From contig NZ_JACIDB010000002.1 of the NCBI RefSeq assembly GCF_014196115.1, forward strand, positions 496,001 through 560,000: a stretch of 64,000 nucleotides of DNA, given 5' to 3'. Below, in pieces: positions 38,778-46,081 of the stretch. Every line of letters begins with the position of its first letter. The stretch's first letter is position 1. Under the pieces are notes generated by a model, which made no database searches, had not been told where the DNA came from, and was given only the letters and a program-made list of their open reading frames with translations. Position numbers and translations under genes: made by a program. The DNA is from Sphingomonas aquatilis (lineage in GTDB: Bacteria; Pseudomonadota; Alphaproteobacteria; Sphingomonadales; Sphingomonadaceae).

Positions 38778-39295
38778 TGCGATGCCCCCAGTCGCGCAAA
38801 GGCGGGTGCATGCGCCGCCTCGCCCCGCACGCCGCACGGGATTAGTCCGCCTTGCAACGGCAGCGCCATGAAATAGTCGCCCGCATAGGGCGAGGCGAAC
38901 CCGCTTGCGACATCGGTGGCGAAGCCGAAACGGGTGTAGAAGGCCGGTTCGCCGAGCGCGAAGCAGAGCACGATACCCGCTGCCTCCAGCTGCTCGACCC
39001 CGGCGGCGACCAACGCCTCCGCCACGCCCTGTCGGCGCCATTCCGGCGCGACGGCGAGCGGCGCCAGCGCGACCGCGGCAACGGACTTGCCGCCGACGTC
39101 GACCCGCATCCGGCTGAACGCGACTAAGCCGGCGAGCGCACCGTCGATCTCGGCGACGAGGACGAGCACCATGTCGCCCTCCACGCATAGGTCGCGGACC
39201 AGCGTCGCCTCGTCGGGCGCCGGGAAACAGTCGCGCAACAGCGCGTCGATCGCGGCGACGTCGCGGCCAGCGGCAGGGCGGATCGTCGGCATCAC
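38774..39295 (-). CDS. GNAT-family N-acetyltransferase
   Basis: 173-residue acetyl-CoA-dependent transferase. The GNAT core is clear: [20 protein letters not shown] holds the acetyl-CoA pyrophosphate-binding loop (R/Q-x-x-G-x-A: RRQGVA). [15 protein letters not shown] is the typical C-terminal strand of the YhbS-like group. Acceptor substrate unknown. It overlaps fabI upstream (ATGA, 39292-39295) and aroC downstream (ATGA, 38774-38777), so all three are translationally coupled. Confidence 0.88.
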   Translation of the reverse strand: MMPTIRPAAGRDVAAIDALLRDCFPAPDEATLVRDLCVEGDMVLVLVAEIDGALAGLVAFSRMRVDVGGKSVAAVALAPLAVAPEWRRQGVAEALVAAGVEQLEAAGIVLCFALGEPAFYTRFGFATDVASGFASPYAGDYFMALPLQGGLIPCGVRGEAAHAPAFARLGASQ

Positions 39296-40095
39296 GCCAG
39301 CGCGATGTCGGGCGCGTCCTCTGCCTTCATGCCGATGACGTTATAGCCGGCATCGACATGGTGGATTTCGCCGGTGACCCCCGCCGACAGGTCGGACAGC
39401 ATGTAGACGCCCGCGCCGCCGACATCCTCGATCGTCACGGTGCGACGCAGCGGGCTGTTCAGCTCGTTCCACTTCAGGATGTAGTTGAAGTCGCCGATGC
39501 CGCGCGCCGCCAGCGTCTGGATCGGGCCGGCCGAGATGGCGTTGACGCGGATGTTTTCCGGGCCGAGGTCGACCGCGAGATACTTCACGCTCGTTTCCAG
39601 CGCGGCCTTGGCGACGCCCATGACGTTGTAATGCGGAATGACCTTTTCCGCGCCGTAATACGTAAGCGTCAGGATCGACCCGCCCTGCGGCATCATCGCG
39701 CGCGCACGCTGCGCCACGGCGACCAGCGAATAGGCCGAAATGTTCATGGTCATCAGGAAGTTGTCGAGCGTGGTGTCGTAGAACTTGCCACGCAGCTGCG
39801 ACTTGTCGGAAAAGCCGATGGCATGGACGACGAAGTCGATCGTCGGCCATTCCTGCGCCAGCGCCGCGAAGGTCGCATCCAGTGCCGCCATGTCCGACAC
39901 GTCGCAATCGAACAGGCGGGCGACGCCGAGCTGTTCGGCGAGCGGACGCACGCGCTTTTCCATCGCGGCGCCCTGATAGGAAAAGGCAAGTTCCGCGCCC
40001 TGTTGCGACAATTGCTTGGCAATGCCCCAGGCCAGCGACTTGTCGTTGGCGAGGCCCATGATCAGCCCCCGCTTGCCTGCCATCAAACCCGTCAC
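39292..40095 (-). CDS. fabI: enoyl-[acyl-carrier-protein] reductase (NADH)
   Basis: Reduces enoyl-ACP in fatty acid elongation; the triclosan target. 267 residues. SDR fold with the FabI-type catalytic Tyr156-x6-Lys163 (YNVMGVAK), [17 protein letters not shown] at the NADH site, and [16 protein letters not shown]. The C-terminus ([17 protein letters not shown]) is slightly extended. Transcribed after brkB (12-bp gap) and coupled to the GNAT gene. Confidence 0.95.
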   Translation of the reverse strand: MTGLMAGKRGLIMGLANDKSLAWGIAKQLSQQGAELAFSYQGAAMEKRVRPLAEQLGVARLFDCDVSDMAALDATFAALAQEWPTIDFVVHAIGFSDKSQLRGKFYDTTLDNFLMTMNISAYSLVAVAQRARAMMPQGGSILTLTYYGAEKVIPHYNVMGVAKAALETSVKYLAVDLGPENIRVNAISAGPIQTLAARGIGDFNYILKWNELNSPLRRTVTIEDVGGAGVYMLSDLSAGVTGEIHHVDAGYNVIGMKAEDAPDIALA

Positions 40096-40107
40096 GCGCT
40101 CATTACC

Positions 40108-41043
40108 TTATTCTGTGGTCGCGGCCTCCTGTAGCGCCGGTTCGGGGGGTTCCGCCAGTGCTGCGTTGAGATGGGCACCGAAGACGAGGCCCAGACCGAT
40201 CAGATAGAAGAACAGCAGCATGACGACGACGCCCGCGAGGCTGCCGTAGGTGAGGTCGTAGCCGCCGAGCTGGCTGAGCACGAGCGGCAGCAGCGCGGTC
40301 ATGCTGACCCACCAGCCTGCGGTGAACAGCGCGCCCGGCCATTTCGGGCAGTCGCTGTGGCGATATTTGCCCGGCGTCACCGAGTAAAACAGCAGATAGA
40401 GCGCCCCGAACATGATGAGGCCGGGGATCAGTCGCGATAGGCCGACCCAGCCTGCGGCGTCGCGCGCGAAGGGCAGCAGCCGATAGATGAACTGTTCGGC
40501 CGCGGTTAGGATACCCTGCACTAGGAAGCTCATCAGCGCGATGATGACGGACAGGATGATGACGCCCGACGACGACAGGCGTGACCGCCAGAAGGGCACG
40601 CTGGCCTTCACGCCATAGGCGCGATGAAAGATGTCGCGGATCGTCTCGACGAAGCTGCCGACGGTCCACAGGCCGACAAGGCCGCCCAGCCACAACAGTG
40701 ATCCCGTCCGGGCGACGAGGACGTCGGCGATCGGCTTGCGCAGGATATCGGCGACGTTGGGCGGCAGGACGTGGAGGAAGGAACTGACCGCACGCTGCGT
40801 TTCGGCGCTCTGCCCCAGCAACGACAGCACCGCCGCCGCGGTGATGAAGAACGGGAACACCGTCATCAGCGCAAGATAGGCGAGGTTGCCGGCGTGGATG
40901 AAGCCATCGTTGAACACGCCGAGTCCGGCCCGCTTCACGACCTCGATCGCGGCAGGGCCGGGCTTCAGCTTGGCCAGTTGATGACGGGCGCCCTTGCGCA
41001 GATGCGCACGGGCTTCGGGGGTCAGGGCTGTCGTATCGGTCAC
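40108..41043 (-). CDS. YihY/BrkB-family inner membrane protein
   Basis: About 311 residues with six membrane helices, among them LALMTVFPFFITAAAVLSLLG, VIILSVIIALMSFLVQGIL, IPGLIMFGALYLLFYSV, SMTALLPLVLSQLGGYDLTYG and LAGVVVMLLFFYLIGLGLVFG. The NDGFIHAGNLAYLALM and SLAGVVVMLLFFY segments are hallmarks of the family, once misnamed ribonuclease BN. Function unclear; transport is inferred. Start uncertain: GTG 41043 sits just after the DnaJ-like stop and is preferred. An ATG at 41094 would overlap it by 43 bp. Confidence 0.85.
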   Translation of the reverse strand: MTDTTALTPEARAHLRKGARHQLAKLKPGPAAIEVVKRAGLGVFNDGFIHAGNLAYLALMTVFPFFITAAAVLSLLGQSAETQRAVSSFLHVLPPNVADILRKPIADVLVARTGSLLWLGGLVGLWTVGSFVETIRDIFHRAYGVKASVPFWRSRLSSSGVIILSVIIALMSFLVQGILTAAEQFIYRLLPFARDAAGWVGLSRLIPGLIMFGALYLLFYSVTPGKYRHSDCPKWPGALFTAGWWVSMTALLPLVLSQLGGYDLTYGSLAGVVVMLLFFYLIGLGLVFGAHLNAALAEPPEPALQEAATTE

Positions 41044-41051
41044 TACCCCCG

Positions 41052-41993
41052 TCAGACGCCCATCGCGGCGCGCGGGTTCCGTGGGTCCTGCCATCCGTCG
41101 GCGAACTGTTGCAACGCTGCATCATCGGACGGAAGGTCGATCATCAGCGTGACCAATTGGTCGCCCCGGCTGCCGTCCTTCTTGTGGAAGCCCTTGCCCT
41201 TCAGGCGCAGCGTCTTGCCCGAACTGGTGCCCTTGGGGATCGTCAGCATCACCGCCTTGTCGACGGTGGGCACGCGCACCGCGCCGCCCTTCACCGCCTC
41301 GGTCAGCGTAATCGGCAGGTCGAGCCGCACGTCGTCGCCATCGCGCGTGAAGAAGCGGTGGCCCTGCACCTCGATCGCGACGATCGCGTCGCCCGCGCCG
41401 CCGGGGCCGGGTTCGCCCTTGCCGGCGAGCTTCATCTGGGTGCCCGTCTCGACCCCGGCGGGCAGCTTCAGGTCGATCGCCTTGCCGTCGCCGAGCGTCA
41501 CGCGCTGCGGCGCCAGCGTCGCGGCATCGACGAAGGGCACCTGCAACCGGTAGGTGATCGTCGCGCCCTTGGGCTGCGGGCGGCGGCCGAAGCCACTGGC
41601 GAAGCCGCCACCACCGCCGCGCTGAGCGCCGCCGAACAATCCTTCGAAAATGTCGCTCATGTCGGCGTCGCCCGCGCCGAATTCGAAGCCGGCGCTGCTG
41701 AAGCCGCCGCCCGCATTGGTGCGCCCGCCGCCAGGCCGCGCGCCGCCGCCGAAGCCGAAGGGCGAGGCGGGGTTGCCGTCGCCATCGATCTCGCCCCGAT
41801 CGAAGCGTGCGCGCTTGTCCTTGTCGGTCAGCAGATCGTAGGCGCCGGTCACCTGGCTGAAGCGTTCGGCCGCCTTCGGATTGTCCTTGTTGCGGTCGGG
41901 ATGCAACTCTTTGGCGAGCTTGCGATACGCCTTCTTGATGTCGGCCTCGGACGCGCCCCGCGCGACGCCCAAAGTCTGATATGGATCGGCCAT
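41052..41993 (-). CDS. DnaJ-like co-chaperone (CbpA type)
   Basis: 313 residues. A J-domain (1-70) with the HPD motif at 31-33, which stimulates DnaK, is followed by a Gly/Phe-rich linker (about 75-135) and the two C-terminal beta domains for client binding (from about 140). There is no zinc-finger (CxxCxGxG) region, so it is a type II/CbpA-like protein rather than DnaJ proper. Leads the brkB-fabI-GNAT-aroC run, whose products are otherwise unrelated to it. Confidence 0.93.
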   Translation of the reverse strand: MADPYQTLGVARGASEADIKKAYRKLAKELHPDRNKDNPKAAERFSQVTGAYDLLTDKDKRARFDRGEIDGDGNPASPFGFGGGARPGGGRTNAGGGFSSAGFEFGAGDADMSDIFEGLFGGAQRGGGGGFASGFGRRPQPKGATITYRLQVPFVDAATLAPQRVTLGDGKAIDLKLPAGVETGTQMKLAGKGEPGPGGAGDAIVAIEVQGHRFFTRDGDDVRLDLPITLTEAVKGGAVRVPTVDKAVMLTIPKGTSSGKTLRLKGKGFHKKDGSRGDQLVTLMIDLPSDDAALQQFADGWQDPRNPRAAMGV

Positions 41994-42090
41994 TGGTTCC
42001 CCGTTGGTGTATTATGAACCTATGTGGGGGAGGCCGCGCCGCAACGCAATCGGTGGCTGCTTCGTTGGTGGGTCATCGAGGAGAGTGACG

Positions 42091-42354
42091 ATGACCGACA
42101 CACAGCCCACGCAGGCGATGAGCACGGATCGCGGCGGATCGAACGACGGCGTCGAGGCGCCGGGCGGCAAATCCGCGAGTGAAAGCAACGGCGGCGCCTA
42201 TCCCAATCCGCATACGGGCAAGGACGCGAAAGACCGTGACGGGGTCGGTGGTGGCTTCCTGGGTCATGGTGGGCAGAGCGGAATGGATTATTCCGGCACG
42301 GGTGATGGGGATACGGACGAGGATGTCGGGAACACGAATGCGGTGACGAAGTAG
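42091..42354 (+). CDS. small hydrophilic hypothetical protein
   Basis: 87 residues rich in Gly, Asp, Ser and Asn, with no hydrophobic segment and no recognised domain. It looks disordered, like the small stress-associated proteins of sphingomonads. Good AGGAGAG 5 nt upstream of the ATG at 42091. No EcfG match is seen in the 97 bp upstream. Divergent from the dnaJ-like gene. Confidence 0.55.
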   Translation: MTDTQPTQAMSTDRGGSNDGVEAPGGKSASESNGGAYPNPHTGKDAKDRDGVGGGFLGHGGQSGMDYSGTGDGDTDEDVGNTNAVTK

Positions 42355-42372
42355 TCTCGGCTCCCTAACCTT

Positions 42373-42476
42373 CGTCATCCCGGCGAACGCCGGGATCCAT
42401 GGTCGCGATGAGGCCGATGGCGCGCGCAACGTCGGCGGCTTCCTGTCCATGGATCCCGGCGTTCGCCGGGATGACG
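42373..42476. repeat. family B palindromic repeat, copy 2
   Basis: 104 bp bounded by CGTCATCCCGGCGAACGCCG and its reverse complement, with GATCCATGG near the centre. Lies between the two convergent genes (42091-42354 and transglutaminase). Confidence 0.85.
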
Positions 42477-42485
42477 AACTAGGGG

Positions 42486-43379
42486 TCAGGCGAGCGGCGC
42501 CACGTCCACGCTGACCGACATGCTTTGCGCCTGCGAGCCCAGCACCACACCATCGACCGGCGCGATCTCGGCATAATCGCGGCCGACGGCCATGACGATA
42601 TGGTCGCCCGCCATCCAGATGCCGTTGGTGGGATCAAGCCCGACCCAACCGCGCACCGGGCCGCACCACAACAGCACCCAGGCATGCGTCGCATCGGCGC
42701 CGACCAGCCGCGGCTGCCCCTCCGGTGGGATGGTGCGGATATAGCCGCTGGCATAGGCCGCGGGCAGGCCGGCGGCGCGCAGGCCGGTGATCATGATCTG
42801 CGCGAAGTCCTGGCACACACCCTTGCGCTGCCGGAACGCCTCGCGCGGCGGCGTATCGACCAGCGTCGCGTGCGGATCGAAGGCGAAATCACGCTGGATG
42901 CGGCGGGCGAGCGCGATCCCTGCCTCCAGGCTACCGCGGTCGGGCGCAAGGTCTTCGGCGCAATAGGCCGCGATGTCGCGGTCGAGCGGAATGAGTGGTG
43001 AGGGGAACAGGTAATTCGCCGGTCCCGCCGCCGACAAATCGCGGCTGGCGAGGGCCAGCGCGGCGATCTCGCCCAGCGTCGGGTCGGCGGCGGCGGGCAC
43101 CGGCACTAGTCGGTCGACCGTCAGGCGCGCGACGCTTTCGATCGTCAGGCTGCGCACCGGCGTATCGACCACCAGTCGCGTGACATGAGCAAGGCCCGCT
43201 TCGGCAAGGCCGGTGCTCGTCCGACCGGCGGGCTCGACGGTCAGGTTGTAATCCTCCAGCACCTGCCCCGGCCAGTCGATCGGCTTCAGCCGCAGGTTGC
43301 AGCGCGCAAACTTGACGTTGCCGCCATAGTCGAAACGGGTGACGTGGCGGACGTCGTAGCGCATCGGGTGCGTGATCAT
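42486..43379 (-). CDS. transglutaminase-like protein
   Basis: 297 residues: bacterial transglutaminase-like N-terminal domain, then the cysteine-protease-like core with triad Cys189 (GVCQDF), His232 (THAWV) and Asp249 (DPTNG). The start at 43379 overlaps the ATP-grasp gene's TGA (ATGA), so it is coupled to it. This pairing with circularly permuted ATP-grasp and alpha-E proteins is a known conserved cassette, proposed to build or edit a peptide or amide; the product is not known. Confidence 0.87.
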   Translation of the reverse strand: MITHPMRYDVRHVTRFDYGGNVKFARCNLRLKPIDWPGQVLEDYNLTVEPAGRTSTGLAEAGLAHVTRLVVDTPVRSLTIESVARLTVDRLVPVPAAADPTLGEIAALALASRDLSAAGPANYLFPSPLIPLDRDIAAYCAEDLAPDRGSLEAGIALARRIQRDFAFDPHATLVDTPPREAFRQRKGVCQDFAQIMITGLRAAGLPAAYASGYIRTIPPEGQPRLVGADATHAWVLLWCGPVRGWVGLDPTNGIWMAGDHIVMAVGRDYAEIAPVDGVVLGSQAQSMSVSVDVAPLA

Positions 43380-45850
43380 GCCAGGGTAAGCCCGACGGCG
43401 CGCAGCGGCTCGGCACCTTGCAGGAAGTAGCGGCGCGCGATCGCGTCGGACAATTGCGCAAGGCGCCGCTCGATATCGCCCAGCGCATCGGCGTCGATCG
43501 CTGCCGCATCGGTCATCGCCAGCGTCGCGGCGAGCGCGGCGGCGTGGCTTTGCTGCGGTTCGGGCATGCCGTCGTCGCTCAGGACCGGCAGATCGGCGAG
43601 CCGCTGGGTAATGCGCTCGGCCTGGTAGGCGAGGCTGCGCGGGTTGCCGGGATCGAGCGCGACGAGATCGACGACGGGGACGCGCGCGATCCCGGTCAGA
43701 TACCGCTGGCGATAGCTGATCTGGCTGTCGGCGAGGTCGAGCAGGGTCGACAGATCGTCCGCGGTCGCGCCGGGCATGCCGAACAGCCGCAGCGCGCGCG
43801 TCATCGCGATGGCGCGTTCGATACGCCGGCCGATGTCGTGGAAGCGCCAGGCCGCGGTGCGCCCCATATGCTCCGCCGACAGGCCGAGGATCGCGGCATA
43901 GCGGCGCTGTAGCGAGCCCGCCCGGTCGAGCATGCCGCGGTGGGTGGGGAAGGGTGCTTCGAGCAGCCGCATCATATCGGCGGACAGGCGGTCACGCGAT
44001 CCTTCGCCGATGCCGCGGGCCAGGCGGTTGATCTTCGCGACCGAATGCCAGGCCTCATCCTCCATCGCGGTGCGCGCGAAGGCAGTGAGGTCGCCGCGGC
44101 GCATCGAGTCGGGGTGGGGCGCCGCACCATTGCCCGCGATCAATCCGACCAGCTTGGCGACGGTGGCGTCGGACAAGGCCGCCCCGCCGTCCGCCGCGAT
44201 CGAATGGCCCAGCATCACGCGGATCGCCGCGAGCAGCGCCTCGCCGCGCTCCAAATAACGGCCGAGCCAATAGACATTGTCGGCGACGCGGCTGGGCAGC
44301 GTGCCGGGGTTGCGGCGGACGTTGTGCGAATCGGGGGCGGGCAACAGGGAGACGGGCTCCACCGCCTCGGCACCATGGACGCAGACGTCGGCGGACCACA
44401 GACCTTCGCCCAGCACGCTGGCGCGTGGGTCGGTCGCCTCGCCGATGCGGGCGAAACCGCCGGGCATGACCGTCCAGCCGCCGCTCGCGTCGCGCGCTGA
44501 GAAGACGCGCAGCGTGAAGGGGCGCGGTTCCAGCGTATCGCCGATGACGACGGGCATGGTCGACAGGCGCACGATCTCCTGCCCGACGTAATCCTGCGGG
44601 CGCCGGTCCATGTCGGCGAGGAGCATCGCCCTGGCGTCGTCGTCCAGCTCGCCGCCATGCACGGTGCGGCCCTGCGGCAACCCGAGCGGGGCGGGACCGA
44701 AGGCAGTGCCGATCAACATGCGATCGAGGTCTTCGGCGACGCGCGCACGCTCGGTCGGCTGGCCGCACCACCAGGTCGCGATGTTGGGCAGATGCAGGCT
44801 CTCGCCCAGCAACCGCGTCGCGAGCTGCGGCAGGAAGGCGCCGAACGCCGGCGCCTCCAGCACGCCCGCGCCCGGCGCGTTCGACAGCACGACATTGCCC
44901 GCGGCATAGGCGTCGATGAGCCCGGCGACGCCGATCTGCGAGTGCGAATCGAACGCCAGCGGATCGAGCATGCGCGGATCGACCCGTCGCCAGAGCGCGT
45001 CGATGCGCTTGAGGCCCGCGATGGTGCGGACGTAGAGCTGGTTTTCGAGCGCGGCGAGGTCCGCGCCCTCGACCAGCAGCAGGCCGAGATAGCGCGCGAG
45101 ATGCGCCTGTTCGGGATAGCTGGGGTTGTACCGCCCCGGCGTCAGCAGGCCGATGCGTGGGTCGGCCCGGCGGCACATGGCGGCGATACCGGCGCGGAAG
45201 GCGGCAAAGAAGGGCGCATGCCGCTGCACGTTGAGCCGCGCCTGCAATCCGCCGAGCGTGCGGCTTACCGCCAGCCGGTTCTCGAGCGCATAGCCGGCAC
45301 CCGCTGGCGCGCGCAGGTGATCGGCGAGCACGCGCCATTCGCCGGTCGGCCCGCGGCCAAGGTCGATCGCGATGAAGTGCAGGTGCTTGCCGCCGGGCGG
45401 ATCCAGCCCCACCATCGGCCGCAGGAAATAGGGGCTGCCGGTAACGAGCGCCGCCGGGATCAGCCCGCGCTCGACCAGGCGCTGCGGGCCGTAGAGATCG
45501 GCGATCACCGTCTCCATCAACTCGGCGCGCTGCGTGACGCCGCGGGCGATGCCGGCCCATTCGTCTGCCTCGATCAGCAGCGGCACCGGACTGACCGGCC
45601 AGGGGCGCTCGTCCGCCTCGCCGATGATGCGAAAGCCGGTGCCGATGTCGGCCGCGTGGCGGCGCACGCGTTCGCGGACATGGTCGAGATCGTCGGAGGC
45701 GACGCTGGCGAGTTCGGCGAACATCGCCGCCCAGGCAGGATCGCCGCTGTCGCACAGCACGTCGCCGCCGCGCGTGCGCGCGCAATAGTCGGCGATCCAG
45801 CGCCGGGCATGCGTCTCGGCATCGAATATGGGCGCCGCCTGCGTCGCCAT
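43376..45850 (-). CDS. circularly permuted ATP-grasp and alpha-E domain fusion
   Basis: 824 residues. The N-terminal two-thirds is a circularly permuted ATP-grasp ligase (DUF404/DUF407 type), with LYGPQRLVERGLIPAALV, GRYNPSYPEQAHLARYLG and PQDYVGQEIVRLSTMPV. The C-terminal third is the helical alpha-E domain (DUF403 type), with RVADNVYWLGRYLERGEALLAAIRVM and WRFHDIGRRIERAIAMTRALR. In many bacteria these are two separate genes. ATP-grasp enzymes form carboxylate-amine bonds; the substrate is unknown. The start at 45850 (MATQAAPIF) is preferred; earlier codons read a repeat. Expressed with the transglutaminase. Confidence 0.88.
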   Translation of the reverse strand: MATQAAPIFDAETHARRWIADYCARTRGGDVLCDSGDPAWAAMFAELASVASDDLDHVRERVRRHAADIGTGFRIIGEADERPWPVSPVPLLIEADEWAGIARGVTQRAELMETVIADLYGPQRLVERGLIPAALVTGSPYFLRPMVGLDPPGGKHLHFIAIDLGRGPTGEWRVLADHLRAPAGAGYALENRLAVSRTLGGLQARLNVQRHAPFFAAFRAGIAAMCRRADPRIGLLTPGRYNPSYPEQAHLARYLGLLLVEGADLAALENQLYVRTIAGLKRIDALWRRVDPRMLDPLAFDSHSQIGVAGLIDAYAAGNVVLSNAPGAGVLEAPAFGAFLPQLATRLLGESLHLPNIATWWCGQPTERARVAEDLDRMLIGTAFGPAPLGLPQGRTVHGGELDDDARAMLLADMDRRPQDYVGQEIVRLSTMPVVIGDTLEPRPFTLRVFSARDASGGWTVMPGGFARIGEATDPRASVLGEGLWSADVCVHGAEAVEPVSLLPAPDSHNVRRNPGTLPSRVADNVYWLGRYLERGEALLAAIRVMLGHSIAADGGAALSDATVAKLVGLIAGNGAAPHPDSMRRGDLTAFARTAMEDEAWHSVAKINRLARGIGEGSRDRLSADMMRLLEAPFPTHRGMLDRAGSLQRRYAAILGLSAEHMGRTAAWRFHDIGRRIERAIAMTRALRLFGMPGATADDLSTLLDLADSQISYRQRYLTGIARVPVVDLVALDPGNPRSLAYQAERITQRLADLPVLSDDGMPEPQQSHAAALAATLAMTDAAAIDADALGDIERRLAQLSDAIARRYFLQGAEPLRAVGLTLA

Positions 45851-45931
45851 CGCTGTCCGTTCGTCCCCCGCCTTTGGTGCGGCGCACCGTCTACACATGC
45901 TGGGGCGGATGCAACAGGGATGTGCCGTCAC

Positions 45932-46074
45932 GTCCTCCCTCGGCAACGCCGGGGGAGGGGGACCGTTCGCGAAGCGAATGGTGGAGGGGGCGGTTCCGCA
46001 CTCGACAGGTAAGCCGTATCCTCCCCCTCCGTCACCGCTTCGCGGTGCCACCTCCCCCTGGCGGGGGAGGAATT
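45932..46074. repeat. family A palindromic repeat, copy 3 (inverted orientation)
   Basis: About 143 bp, the reverse complement of the 1606-1746 element (CCTCCCTCGGCAACGCCGGG ... CACCTCCCCCTGGCGGGGGAGG). Lies between ligD's stop and the ATP-grasp start. Its sequence is open in the ATP-grasp frame, making a false extension of that ORF. Confidence 0.85.
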
Positions 46075-46081
46075 GGACGCC

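Noticed and set aside
38778..39188. Upstream extension of the aroC frame
   Set aside because: AroC homology starts at the ATG at 38777, and the extension lies within the GNAT gene in another frame.
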